DNA of 64,000 nucleotides from Lepiota brunneoincarnata (taxonomy: Eukaryota; Basidiomycota; Agaricomycetes; Agaricales; Agaricaceae): NCBI GenBank assembly GCA_023014365.1, contig JAEBUN010000003.1:62001-126000 (forward strand). Reading direction: 5' to 3'. The number at the start of each line of letters is the position of its first letter. Within the stretch, counting starts at the first letter, position 1. Positions 45,869 through 58,400 of this stretch are shown here, in pieces. The notes under the pieces were generated by a model, which did not search any database, was not told the origin of the DNA, and saw only the letters and a list, made by a program, of their open reading frames with translations. A program made the translations under genes and the position numbers.

Positions 45869-48800
45869 ATGAGCGAGCCCAAGAAACAGAACGTTTTCCA
45901 ACGTCTCCTCCAGCCCGATTCTCGCGCTGGGGGTACAGCTGATCTCACAGATCCTGGTCCCGCTGCAACGGGTCCATCGACAAAGTCCAAGGTCAAGCGA
46001 AAGATCCGACGTGGTATCGATTCCATTCAAGCGGCTTTCCAGCCAGGATCTCGCACTGGAAGCACGACTGATCTCACCGGTGGTCCTCCCGCTCCTTCCT
46101 CAGTCTCCAATCAGGCGACAAACGAGGCGGCTCCGCCCCAGCCACTGGCTACGACTACTGGGCAATCGACCATCTCGAGCGCCAATCCGATAACAATCAT
46201 TGCGCCCTCGAGTCCCGCGCCCGCTTCTTCTACAAAAATGCTCAAGTAAGTTGGGAGTACGGCGTGGAGCACTTTGGAAACAGCCCTTCGTGTGCTTGAA
46301 AGGAGTGCCGACGCTTTCCCCCCTCTCAAATCGGCTGCCGGCGGGCTGGTTGCTTGTCTGGACGTCATCCAGGTAGGCCATCGCTCTCGATCTGCTGTCT
46401 ATACGTGATCTTACCTACATTCTAGGCAGCTGCTGCCAACCGTGAGGAGTACCAGAACTTGACGTCCGAACTCGGGATGTTGGCCGGCACACTCGGTAGC
46501 AGTGTGGTCGTCGAGCTCGCTTCCAGAGGTTCTAGCGGCAACTGTTGCGCGCATCTTTCAGTGGGTACCGTCACTTACTCACCCATCCATAGGATGTTAA
46601 TGACTGCATCTCACAGCTCCATCGATGCGGAAGTCGAACACATCAAGAAACAGCAAGCTCGTGGCAAGGGCAAGCAGGTGGTCACGGCCACTCAGGACAA
46701 GGCAGACGTGATCAGCCGTTATCGGCGGATCGAATCATTGTTTCGTCAACTGCATGTGAGTGCGTGGGCGCTTGGAACCCACGCAAGGTCTGATAACCAA
46801 GCAGAGCGAAATCACACTTCGAACCTTGGAGAACACGAGAAGAGCACAGGAGGTAGGCGGCTGAAGTAACCCAACTTCATTCAGCTCACTATAGCAATCT
46901 TGTTGGCAGAGAACACTTCTTGAAGGCTTGTCCCCAGTGGACGACGCTCAATATAACTCCGGTTACTCTACGACTATCAAGCGAGGAGGGTGTACCGCAG
47001 AAACGCGCGAGAAGCTTCAAGCAGACCTTCAAGGATGGGCAGGAGATCCGAATGGTGCCAAGGTGTACTGGATGAATGGTATGGCAGGGACTGGCAAGAC
47101 GACGATCATGTATAGCTTTTGCGAGTGGCTGGCGAAGTGCGGGCAGCTTGGCGCTAACTTTTGTTGTTCCCGTCTCTCATCCTCATGCAGCAGCGTCAAT
47201 GACATTATCCCCACACTCGCATACCAACTCGCGGAATTCTCCCCTGCGTTTCGGTCTGCCTTGTGCAAAGTTCTAGAGGAAAAGCCGTGCACAGGCAGGC
47301 TTGATGTGGTCACGCAGTTTACGAAGCTCATGCAAGAACCAATGCAAGCGGTGAAAGACGTTATGTCTCACAATATTGTTATTGCAATTGACGCATTGGA
47401 CGAGTGCCAAGGTGCAGATGGGGTCCGATTGATCCTCGACATGCTCCTCAGGTTTGTAGTGGGTCTCCCGATCAAGTTCTTTATTACAAGTCGACCGGAG
47501 CCTATTATCCGAGACAAGATGCTTGCTCGGGGTGGATTCTCGCCGTTTGTGCTCCGTCTCCATGACATTGAACAGGCTATTGTGGAAGGAGATATCAAGA
47601 AGTTCCTCACGGACGTTTTGGGCCCCATGGATCCACCAGCACGTCCTAGTGAAATTGAACAACTTGCGAAACGTGCTGGGAAGCTGTTCATCTTTGCGGC
47701 GACTGCTGCCAGATATATCTATCCAAAAAACATTCGTGTCAATTCGCAAACTCGCTTGCAGGCCATTTTTTTGGGCACCTCCAGCAATCTCCATGGATCA
47801 ACCAAGCGTTATGAGGAGCCTGATACACTATACTCGAGCATCCTTTCTTCGGCTTTCAACGATCAGCTGGAGGACCAGGAGAAGAATGATATCCGGCTTG
47901 TGCTTTGGACGGTTGTTTGTGCAAAGGATCTGATGACTGCCCAGACACTGGCATCACTTTTGGGCCTCACGACGAGGAAAGTGGAGCTCGCATTAGAGCC
48001 ACTGCAGTCTGTACTGCATATACCTGAGGGTGGTGGACTTGTTACCACTCTGCATGCATCATTTCCTGATTACATGCTTGATGAGCTTCGGTCAGGGAAG
48101 CTTCTACTGTGATAAGGCCAAGCATAATGCATACCTTGCAGACTGTTGCTTCACTGTAATGGAAGAAAATTTGCGATTTAACATTTGTGACCTCGAGTCA
48201 TCATTCGTGTTTGACAAGGATGTGGTGGACTTGGAGGAGCGAATCAAGTGCTCTATCCCACCTGAACTCTCCTACTGCTGTCAGTACTGGAGTATACATC
48301 TTCAAGAAGGACAGAGCTTGGCAGAATTTGACAGGAAGCTACTTGACTTCCTGAGCACTAGACTATTATTCTGGATGGAAGTACTCAATCCTGAAGAAGA
48401 TTTACTGGAATGGGACCTGGAAAACTCCTGCTAGGTACAGAGCTGATTGGTGGCAACTCATGTAAGTAGAAATAAATCTATGCAGTTGGATATGGATATT
48501 AATATGAAGCAGCCAAAAGGGACCTGTTGGTGATATCTAGAGACAAGTAGCTGATGCCAAAACATTTGTGGCATGCTTTGCAGGTGGTACATGCACAAAA
48601 AGTACATCCTATATCTATATTTCAGGATTGCCATTCTGCTTATCCTCTAGTTCAGTATACAAGAACTTACTAGGAAAAGATGCAGGGACTTATGATTGTA
48701 TCAGGGAAAGAAGTGATACAGAATGCAGCTCTTGGTGCCTGGGCAACAGATACTGTGGTTACCTCAGTTGGATTCTCCCCTAATGGTGCTTACATTGTTT

Positions 48801-49420
48801 CTGGGTCACTTGATTGCACAATCCAAGTATGGGATGCATAGACTAGTGAGATTGTTGCTGGGCCATTTGAAGGACATACAGATCAGGTCACCTCAGTTGG
48901 ATTCTTTCCTGATGATGCTCACATTGTATCTGGATCTTGTGATCACACAATCAGAGTATAGGATGCACAGACTAGTGAGACTATCACTGGGCCATTTGAG
49001 GGGCATACAGATTAGGTCACCTCAGTTGAATTCTCTCTTGATGGTGCTTATATTGTTTTTGGACCTTGTGATTGCACAATCCAAGTATGGAATGCACAGA
49101 CTGGTGAAACTGTTGCTGGGCCATTTGAGGGGCATACAAAGAGTGTTAACTCTGTTGGATTCTCTCCTGATGTTACTTGCATTGTCTCTGGATCTGATGA
49201 TTGTACAATCCAAGTATGGAATGTACAGACTGGTGGGGCTGTTGTTAGGTCATTTGAAGGGCATACAATTGGAATTATCTCAGTTGGATTCTCTCCTGAT
49301 GGTGCATATATTGTCTCTGGATCTAATGATTACATGGTCAGAGTATGGGATGTATAGACTGGTGAGACTGTTGCTAGGCTACTTGAAGAGTATACAAGCC
49401 CAGTTCACAAGTTTATTATG
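45869..49420 (+). pseudogene. NLR-like NACHT-WD40 protein gene, decayed
   Basis: ATG 45869. N-terminal Ser/Thr/Pro-rich segment, a TAA in frame at 46247-46249, then in the same frame the helical domain common in these proteins (TALRVLERSADAFPPLKSA). Introns at about 46372 and after 46755. The NACHT core is in 46928-48112: Walker A GMAGTGKTT (about 47078), Walker B IVIAIDALDECQ (about 47380), FFITSRPEP. A 1-base shift at about 48102 breaks DELRSGK/FYCDKAKHN. From 48700 five or six WD40 units (VTSVGFSPNGAYIVSGS...TIQVWD) are near-identical but contain several TAG stops. Intact members act as STAND switches in fungal self/non-self recognition. Confidence 0.85.
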
Positions 49421-49690
49421 CAGTATGCTTTTCCTACTATTTCATATTTCACATTCAATAAGGATGGATGGGTTACTGGTTCTGATATACCTTTATTTTG
49501 GGTAGTCCTAAGTTTTTACATTTATTTTCCACATCCTTCTTGTTTATTTACTATCTCTCCTCATGGTTTGTGTTTCATTGAATATCAATCTCTTAAGATT
49601 GGTAAACATTGGGCTCAATGCTATGTTCCTACTATGTGAACAACAATATATATTGTGTCATTTGATGTATTGTCTATGTTGATCACAGCT
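49421..49690 (+). other. AT-rich tail after WD40 repeats
   Basis: Contains an open frame (MQYAFPTISYFTFNKDGW) continuing the WD40-like region in degraded form, then non-coding DNA up to the solo LTR. Confidence 0.4.
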
Positions 49691-50388
49691 TGTTATGATC
49701 CGTGCTCCTTCTGTATCTGAGGATAACTGGAGACGGCCTTCAATCACTCTACAAGGTGTCCGAGACGGTTGGCCTTATAGAGCTTAGTGGATCGCGCTCA
49801 ATGAGATAACGAGGGAAGACGCCAAGTTAAGGCAGAGAGGTAAACGACCGCTGTTAACAAGATTAAAGCTTGAGGCTTTAATCTCTACTTGTACAGGCCT
49901 TATATACCTATGAGGTGCTATATACTCGTTATAGGTTACTTGGCTGTTCTACTGGTCGTGCGCAGTCCTGACCATGATGCACATCCTGGCTGATGGCATC
50001 CTAGTGTTATTTATATTACAATGAGTCAGTACTCTCGCTACTGCTGTGCGATGTTCCATCGCTTTCCTCTGACTCATAATCTCCTTCTCCCGATTGTATC
50101 TCCATGGAGTCCTCTCCGTTCTCGCTCTCCATTCTCTCAGTGCTTCCATCCGTATCGGAGGTTGGGTCGGTTGATCCGTGGTTATCTTCCTCGTCCTCGG
50201 GGTATTCCAATATATCCTCCAAGGTTATCTCCATTCCTGCTTCTCTCGCCAGGTCCTGCATGGCGGTGTAATATTCCCCTTCCTCGTCTTCGTATTCTTG
50301 TGCCCGTAATTGGTCTGTAGTCTCCTGTACCCATCTTGTAAAGTCGAACAATAGTTCTTGTTCCTCCCGGTCCGGACTGTTCATAACA
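49691..50388 (-). repeat. Solo LTR family B, copy 4 (TSD CAGCT)
   Basis: 698 bp, same length as copy 3, flanked by perfect CAGCT (49686-49690, 50389-50393). On the minus strand it carries the intact 122-codon ORF, TATA box and palindrome. Nearly identical to copy 3. Confidence 0.95.
50016..50384 (-). CDS. Acidic U3 ORF in family B LTR copy 4
   Basis: 122 codons, differing from the copy-3 product by a single residue (Glu for Lys at position 33). See the entry at 21332-21700 for its properties. Confidence 0.5.
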   Translation of the reverse strand: MNSPDREEQELLFDFTRWVQETTDQLRAQEYEDEEGEYYTAMQDLAREAGMEITLEDILEYPEDEEDNHGSTDPTSDTDGSTERMESENGEDSMEIQSGEGDYESEESDGTSHSSSESTDSL

Positions 50389-50519
50389 CAGCTTTACATT
50401 GGATTTCTTTACCCTATAAGGTTTCTTTTCAACTAATTCTTTGTATTATTATTAGAAGTATCAGAACATTCCAGAATGCTAATGAAATAATGATGACTCA
50501 GAATATTCACAGACATTAT

Positions 50520-51000
50520 AAATGGCCAAGTTAATTGAGGTGATGGTAAAGGTCCAAATATTTGGAGATAAACTTCTGGTAGAAGTTTGCAAATCCAATA
50601 AATTTCTTTATATGGTGAATGGTTTTTGGCACTGGCCAGTCTTCTATTCCCTTGAGTTTGCCAGGGTCCATTTTGATTTTGTTAGGCATGATGATCATGC
50701 CTAGGTATTCAAGTTGTTGTTTGTTGAACTTGCATTTCTCTTTCTTGAGGTAGAGATTATTCTGTTAAAGGATCTGTAGTACTTTTTCCATAAGTTGGGT
50801 AGTTTTTTCTTCTGTTTTACCATAAATTAGGAAATCATCCATATAGATGATGATTCCTCCTTTCTCCAATACTTCAGAGAATATTGTGTTCATCATGTGT
50901 TGGAACATCATGGGACTGTTGCATAGTCTAAAGAACATGACAGTCAGTTCAAAATGACCCATAGGAGTCTTGAATACTGCTTTCTATTGGTTACCATCTT
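50520..51000 (-). pseudogene. Decayed Ty3 reverse transcriptase fragment
   Basis: Minus strand: MFFRLCNSPMMFQHMMN, IIYMDDFLIYGKT (RT active site with YMDD), then in a shifted frame KCKFNKQQLEYLGMII and FIGFANFYQKFI. These are Ty3 RT palm/thumb landmarks. AT-rich, with stops; unrelated by eye to Ty3-1 to 3. No LTRs found. Confidence 0.75.
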
Positions 51001-51815
51001 TGATGCATAGGGATGGGACCCTCATGCTTGCCAATTTGGGCCCTGTATCTTGTTGGGAATAAGACATCCTTGTCAAGTCTGGGGCTGAGGCAGAGTAGGG
51101 AGAATCCACCTAGAAAGAGTAATCAATATATTTAGTGAACAAGGAGCACATTGAGGCCACATTGACTCTCTTCTTTCTCTGGCATGAACAGATGCTTGAG
51201 TTTTGTGAGCTGTGCTTGCAATGGGGATTTTTATATATGATTGACTAACTTCACAGATATAAACAATCTCCCAACATAGGGGCAGAACAAGTGGAGAACA
51301 ATAAACAATCATGTGGACAAGCAGGTGAGTCCCATGGTTCACTGCAGCAACAGGTAGGAGTGAAATGATGTACAAATCCAACCCCAGGCATATTAGTGCT
51401 TGATCATGATTACCTTGCTGAGCAAGGTCTAGACTCACAGAACCAGTTTAATATGAGTATTTGTTTACGAGTGGGCTCTGATGTTGATTCTTGTACAACT
51501 GCACGCATGTTAAGTATAATACCCGTGGCCAGGGTCAAGGAAGGTCCCTGAGTACAGAGCAAAAAGAACAGACAGAAACTCTCAAGTGCATACAACAAGA
51601 TGCGACAACGGCGACCACCAAGAACTTGAAAACCAGTTTTCTCGAGCGGCACTACAGGAAGACGGACTCATGTTTCTGGGAACCTGCCAGGAAATTGTCT
51701 GACAGCATTTTCGTGGACACACAACTTCGACTTCGGATTTTCTCAAGGTTATCAATAGATGTTATACAACAAAGTGAAGAACGTGCAAACGATGTCGAGT
51801 CATGCATTGGGTGCT
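51001..51815. other. No supported gene
   Basis: Only short frames without recognised motifs. Probably transposon debris and intergenic DNA. Confidence 0.4.
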
Positions 51816-52021
51816 TGTGGAAGGACGCCCACTTGGGACAGCCCTCACGAGTCACCGGGGTTACGTTGGCCTGAGAGGGCACAGAGTGAACAGGCCCAAC
51901 GCCTATTCGAAGGGAGACCCGGGAACTCGACCCCTCCTAGCTACGATACACGTGAAATAGCTAATTCTAATAGATCTCATGTCGAAGAAGTGCGAATCCT
52001 GGTGTAAGCTTACGGCTTGCA
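51816..52021 (+). repeat. Family D LTR-like repeat, diverged copy
   Basis: Shares GAACTCGACCCCTCCTAGCTAC and GTGCGAATCCTGGTGTAAG with 38254-38457. No target duplication found, so older. Lies about 330 bp upstream of the phosphoesterase start. Confidence 0.6.
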
Positions 52022-52348
52022 ATGCACGTGCAAGCCCTCAGAGGCTACTCTCGACCCAAACCATCGCATGGATTCCGCCCTTCCTTATCTATATATGTAC
52101 ATCCTCATCCATGCTGTCGCGCATGTTCTGTTCATTCTCATCCGTATCTGTGTCTTCATGAAGACTGGCACCCAACCCTTCTCCCAAGACGCATTCTTTC
52201 CCCACATGACCATGACGGTACTCAGAACTCTCATGTACCACGCACCTGGCTCTTTGTCGCACGTTCATTGCTAGCCTTTTTTTCATATAAAACATGCCTT
52301 GGGAGCCTATTTATTTCCATCCGCATTGAACGTTTCCTAACCTTCAAC

Positions 52349-53269
52349 ATGCGTTTCTCCAACCTAGCCATCGCTGCCGCATTAGCTTCACCCGCAGCGG
52401 CTGCCCCGTTCAAGAACATACTTGTTATCTTATTCGAGAACACCAGATACGAGAATGCGGTTGTTGACCCAAATTTCCGCAACTTCGCATCACAAGGAGT
52501 CCTCTTTTCCAACTGGTTTGCGATATCGCATCCAAGCCAGCCCAACTACATACACTTGACTTCCGGGTCTACCCATGGCGTTAATTCGGATGCCCTCGTC
52601 ACAATTAATGCCAAGAACCTTGCAGATCTCCTCGAAGAGAATCATCTTACTTGGAAAAGTTATGAAGAAGACTATCCTGGTAATTGTTTCAAGGGAAAGA
52701 GTGCCGGTAAATGGGCGCAGTCAGTATCAAGTCTATTTCTGCCCACACACCAACTAATCTTGGTCACGTTCAATAGGAAGCACTCTGGATTCCTCTTCTA
52801 TGCCGATGTTCAGAACAACCCCGGGCGATGTGCGAATATCGTAGAGGCTAGCGAGCTCAAGCTTGATGTCCAACAGCGGACAATTCCCGACTTTGCTTGG
52901 TACACGGTACAGTGACCTTCGTTCACGGTTTGGTACACTCTACTGACGTTCTCTTGCTGCTAGCCCAACCTCGACAATGATGCCCACGATACCGATGTTA
53001 CCTTTGCTGGAAAATGGCTCAAGGGCTTCCTTGACGATACTCGGGTCGTGGATATCTTCGATGTGGTCCTCGTGACATTCGACGAGTCGTCACCAGATAC
53101 TAACCACAACCACGTCTTTACTGCTATGGCCGGTAAAGCCATCACGAATCGTGGCGCCATTGACAACACCCGTCTTGACCATAGTTCGCTACTAAAGACG
53201 TTGGAGCTCAACTTTGGGCTGGGGAGTCTGGGCACGAGTGACACGACTGCGACACCATTCAGTGTATGA
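52349..53269 (+). CDS. Secreted phosphoesterase (acid-phosphatase-like)
   Basis: Three exons 52349-52719, 52777-52906 and 52964-53269 give 268 codons plus stop with both introns GT-AG (57 bp each) and in phase. Signal peptide MRFSNLAIAAALASPAAA. Family motifs: FENTRYENA near the mature N-terminus, HPSQPNYI, NNPGRCANIV, PNLDNDAHDTD and a DESSPDTNHNHV metal-site-like block. These fit the PF04185 phosphoesterase family (fungal acid phosphatases, phospholipase-C-like), secreted enzymes freeing phosphate from organic esters. A longer in-frame start exists upstream, but 52349 gives the signal peptide. The only clearly intact host gene here. Confidence 0.88.
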
Positions 53270-55480
53270 TAGACGACTGGAGGTAGGATTTGAGCCTGGT
53301 TGAACCTGCGGGCGAGAAATTTCTGATGAAGATCACTTCATCTTATGCTGAACTTTCTGTTTCATATTTCTGAGCTTTCCCTGCGAGCGTTATGTATTTG
53401 ATATCGCCTTGTACCAACCAGTTGTCAGAATGAGAAATGGAACCCCCCACCAGCTGTTGCCTTGGGCCTCCAATATCGGTCGCTCGCGTGCAAGAGAACA
53501 ATAGTCTATAGCCGTTCAAGACCTAGTATCTATTGATCATGCGGTTCTTATCCATTCAACCCCCAAAACCAACTGTCCACCCTCACCGATTTCACGGATA
53601 ACATTCGCAGTTGGTCCCGTGCGACCGTCATGAGTGGGTTGGTCAACCCGTCGTCTGAATGACGAGACCCACAAACCTGATCAAGCAACCTCGAAAGAGT
53701 ATGTATCGTGAACCAGGCTGGACAGCGAGCAGCGAGCGAAGTCCTATGTCTCAGGGAGCCAGATTGGAACTCGTGATAAAGACCCGCACGCTGACGTCTG
53801 GATAGAGGTAAGAGGGAATAGAAGAGCATCAGGTATCCATTTTCCTGAATTGCTCCAATGTAATCCATCGGGGGAGGAGGTAAAGTATCCAGAGTCATTT
53901 GTGAAAGGGGGCTACAATGTTGATGTCCAATCGAAGGTTGGACGGCAATGAGAATGTGGTGAATTTTTTGTCATTTTTTGGTATGGGACGATGCTGGCCG
54001 TTTGCTCCTATCCCAACCGTCCTCGGAATGAGGGTATCTAGGCCCGATTTGAGGTACTACGGCTGTAGGCAGGGCTACAGACATAAGCACGTATAGTTTT
54101 GGGGGTACCTCGTCAGACTACAGCAGCTAGCTGAGACTTCCATGGAAAACGTACTCACGTTGCCTCACACGCCTCGCTTTATACCGTATGTTACCCATCA
54201 CACTCCTCCTGGAATTCGTAGTTGAAAAAAGTCCTGAGAGCTTCGAAGCTCGGAATCACGCAAACTTGGGAACGGCACTCCTAGACGCGTTCGCATAGGG
54301 ACTTATGACAGATCCGGAAGCAGATGGAGGGTACGTTGACTACAAGATACAGTGCCATGAGCACGAGAATAATAGAGACAGGGACCTAGCATTTCCTGAG
54401 ACACTGATGCGCCTGCTCCGGATCTTGGCCTGCTACCCGTTGGTTGAGCGGACTTGGAAAGGACAAGGAAAGACTGAGAGAAGGCGGTGATGCGTACCCT
54501 TGTGCACCTAACTCCCAGAGCAAGCACTCAGTGCTTGGTATCGATGCATGTCCTCTCACAGTGGAAGTAGGAGCGGAAGGCGGAGCCAGGCCGTGTCTCT
54601 CCCCAGAGGAACGACATCAAGCGGCAACTGTCCTCCGTACGCGTCACTATCAGGTGACAGTCAGCTATTGGGTGTCACATGATCATAGACCAACCGAGCG
54701 CGACTGTGCGTTATGCCCAAACTGACATCCAGTACATCGTACTCTGTGGACTTGAATCTCATAAATCTCAGCAATCGTGTACATCCCCCATCCTTCAATG
54801 TTCAAGCGGTCTTGCAATTCATGGATGATACTCGCTGGGGATCCTACACCTTGGGGTCAAGAGACTTTGTCCTTATTTTCACCTCTCAGATAGTGAATTC
54901 TCCAGTTTTGTATCCTGTGCTTGAGATATGACCTAGCTTGTACATATCTTTACCTTTCAGAGAGTGGGTGCCTCAGTCTTGTGAATCATTTTCCAATCAT
55001 TGAGTTATATCACCGCACATTCCAGTCCTTCAGTCACATGTGCACAATTGATCTATTCACTGACCATCATTTTTGGGATATTGGTATTCATTGGTATACT
55101 CTGATAACTGCTGACCTTTCTCCGCCGTCGGGACGGCCGATGATGGGTGCAGTCGTATCTGCCCAGGAGAGGCTGTATTTGGGGGCGGGGGGAGTTAGTT
55201 GCGTGTAAACAGGAATGAGCGCGGATGACGACGGTCGCAATATCCCAAGCATAGAATTGGAGAGCGAAGTTGACACTAAGGATGTACTGCACAGTAACCG
55301 ATTAATAAGAAGGGTATGCACCGTGTACATATCACATATCTTGTGGTTTCCAACTAAGCCTGGGGGTATTGGGATCGGGGTTGGCCACGAGGGGTATTTC
55401 GCGTGGACGGGCCTGCTACTGCATTTGATGATCCCTCCGTTGTACCGATACCCGGAGGTAGTTGATTTCGACCATCTTGC
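53270..55480. other. No supported gene
   Basis: No family recognised in either strand; frames such as 53548-53898 (minus) and 54444-54725 (+) lack motifs. AT-rich remnants at 54740-55100. The final 35 bp repeat a stretch from 38028-38062. Confidence 0.45.
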
Positions 55481-58400
55481 CTAGGATCCACCCTCATGCT
55501 CCTTCTGCCGACCCCTTCCTCCACGCCCGTTGTCTTTATCACCGCCCTTTCGGCTTCTGCTACTTGGAGTCCCACCACTGCCACCACCTCTCGGCCCTCT
55601 CTCACCCCTCTTCCCTTGTTGCTTTCCACGCCCGCCCCCGCCCGCACTAGCATCCTGCACCTCAGCCTGAAACTGCGCTAACGCTTCCGTTTCCACCTTC
55701 ACCCTCGCCTCTTCCTCTCCCCACCACCTTAAAAAATCCTCTTCCTGCCTCCTTGCCTCTTCTTCCTCCTGAATTTCTAACAACGACCGTCTATCCCTCG
55801 CCGGATCCACAAACGATTGTGCTTGCTGTGAATGCTGGATCGCCACAAACGACACGCCCCCGAGTTTCCCGCCTTTGCTGGGTGGGCTAGGCACGACCGG
55901 TTCGATCGGACGGTTGGCCCACGCTTTGCCAGATCCTCTGCTTTAAATGTCAGAAGCCTGTAAAAACAGAAAAGCAGCTGGGTAAGAACAGTTACGCACG
56001 AGACACTTCGCATATTCTTGGGAGCCTTCGAGCTCGAAGGAGGTAGCCGTGTTGGTGTAATCGTAGGGCCCATGGGAGCACTTGAAGCTGTAGATGACGG
56101 TAGGGGCAGCTGCGTCAGAGGCATCCACGGCGAACCTGGTGAATGTGAAGGGTTCTTCGTTCCTTGAGGTGTCGTGGCTGTGGATGAAGGCACCCGCTGA
56201 GGCTTGGGGGGTGTTTTCGGGACTTCGGCTGATCGGCCTGTGTTAGTATTAGGCGAAGGTTTAACTCGGCTGGCAGCCGTTTCTGCCATGACGGCTTTCA
56301 TGTCAACCCTAAAATCTGCTGTGAGCGGAGCAGTATTGTTGACCACGCGCCAAACGTACTTGGGGGCAACATATGCCTTCCAGGCCGGCCCGCTAGAAGC
56401 AGCTAGGCTACCAGTGAGCTGTTGTCCACTAGGAGCAACTAAAGGGATAGTGGCTGATGATAAACCCTCCGCGTCATCCATGACGAAGATATCATCTGCT
56501 GAGGGTAATCTCTTCAACCCATTCGTATTACCACCTTGCGTCGGCAGCGGCAACGCGTTCTTCTTCGTGGGCCATGGTTTAATCGACCTGATTAATGGCG
56601 TAGGTATATCCTGTAAGGCTAACCATCCCTGGTGCTGTTGCATCGCCCTTTCAACGAGTCGATTCTCGCGCACGACAGGCGCCTTCTCCTTCTGTTTCTT
56701 TACCACGAAGTGTGCAAGTTGGAGGACCAGTTCCGGGGATATATCGTCAAGCATGTGGCCCTCTAAAAAGAGCTCCATATTTGCTGTGATATAGCTCTGA
56801 ATCCGGTCGATGAGTTGTTCTGCACCGTAATAAGTTGCGTCTGCGAGGATGTAGCACGCGTTTGTTATGTTCAAGTACGTCAGAATAACATCTGAACAGA
56901 GAAGAACAAGGCGATCCAGGAGTAATTCGTTCTATGTGTCGAGTATATGAGCTTTGGGCCGCAATTACTGGGTAAAACAAACGTACCGCAGCCGCCATGA
57001 CTTCGAACGTGAACTCTAGTATATCATCCACCGATCGCGCGAACTCAAGCTTCTCAAACAGCTCCGCATCCATCCCACAGCACATGAACATGAGCACAAA
57101 TTCCATGGCCCGCCATTTCATGTGTCGCAGATTCACCCTCACAACACCCTCATCCCATCGTTTCTTGGTCCAGTCGGGCTCATCAAAGAAGCTCTGGAAG
57201 AGCTCAGACCTGGCGCGCAAGATCGCGGAATGGGTACAGACTTCTTTGTCCTCAAGTTCGAGAACAACATCAGGAACGAGGGGCGGAGGGAAGGTCGACA
57301 CGAGGCGACTGTACTACATTGAAGAGTTTCGCCATATCTCGTGCCATAGTAGGAATCGGCGCTACTTTGACTGGGCGCTCTATCAGACGAAGCAGCTCAG
57401 GCAGCTCTAGTGCTCTTGCCAATCCTTGCAGGTCGGCCTTGACCAAGGCCGGGTCGAATTTCAGTTTGCGATTCTTGGCGTATAGCTCCGCCTGCGGCAG
57501 AAACTCTCCTATCCCAAACAGTAACTACATTGTCGGAATAGAGATAATTCAGGAGCGTTAGCATGGAGAGTGGTTGACATCCGGTGAAAGAGAGCTGCCC
57601 CAAGTCCCGGACGCCAGGACCGTGACCTAGTTTAACACGGCGGAGGGAAGGTAAACGGCTGATCCTGATATTCCGTTGGTCATCCTTGACAAAGGATGTT
57701 TTCTTCGTCGATGCTGATAATAGCTTGCAGAAGACGTCCGAACGTGCAGCTAGAACGATAGCATGCACAGGAAATATGGCACCCGAAGGGAGCTGGACGA
57801 GAGTATCTGCACCATGCACCAATGTCAACTCTTCGGGCTTCATGCCCTCCCTCCGGAAAGCCTCTTCTCTCTTGAGCGCATCAAACATCTCTCGCAGTAT
57901 CCTGATATCATTCTCAATCGCACCATCCTCTGTTTCCGTGTCCATGTCCTCTTGGTCCGAGTCCCATCCGCCCCTTAGTCTACTCCAAGATTCAGGGATA
58001 GCCTCATCCCCCCAACTGCTGGTTTGTTTCTGCATACGGGCGATGAACCTCGGATCCCCACCCTTTCCAACATGAAGGAAGGACTGGATTTTGACAATGT
58101 CCTGCCAGATCATATTACCCCTGACCTCTATCAACTTCGGCTTGAAGTCTACTCGGAGCGCCGCAAAAGCGCCAGAAGCGTTCGCACATACGTGCGTCAC
58201 CCGTTGGAGGAAAGGCACACGCTGAAACTTGAAGACCTTCCCTCCCTGCCCCAGTTTTATGTTACGAGTGCGAACAAAGACGTGCCCAGACTCGGTGCAA
58301 ATGATGATTGAACCGTCCCCACCCAGCGCAACATCCTTGACTGCACTCCATTTCTTTCTCAACGCCCATACCCGCTGGCATTTGAACGGCCCTCCTCTCC

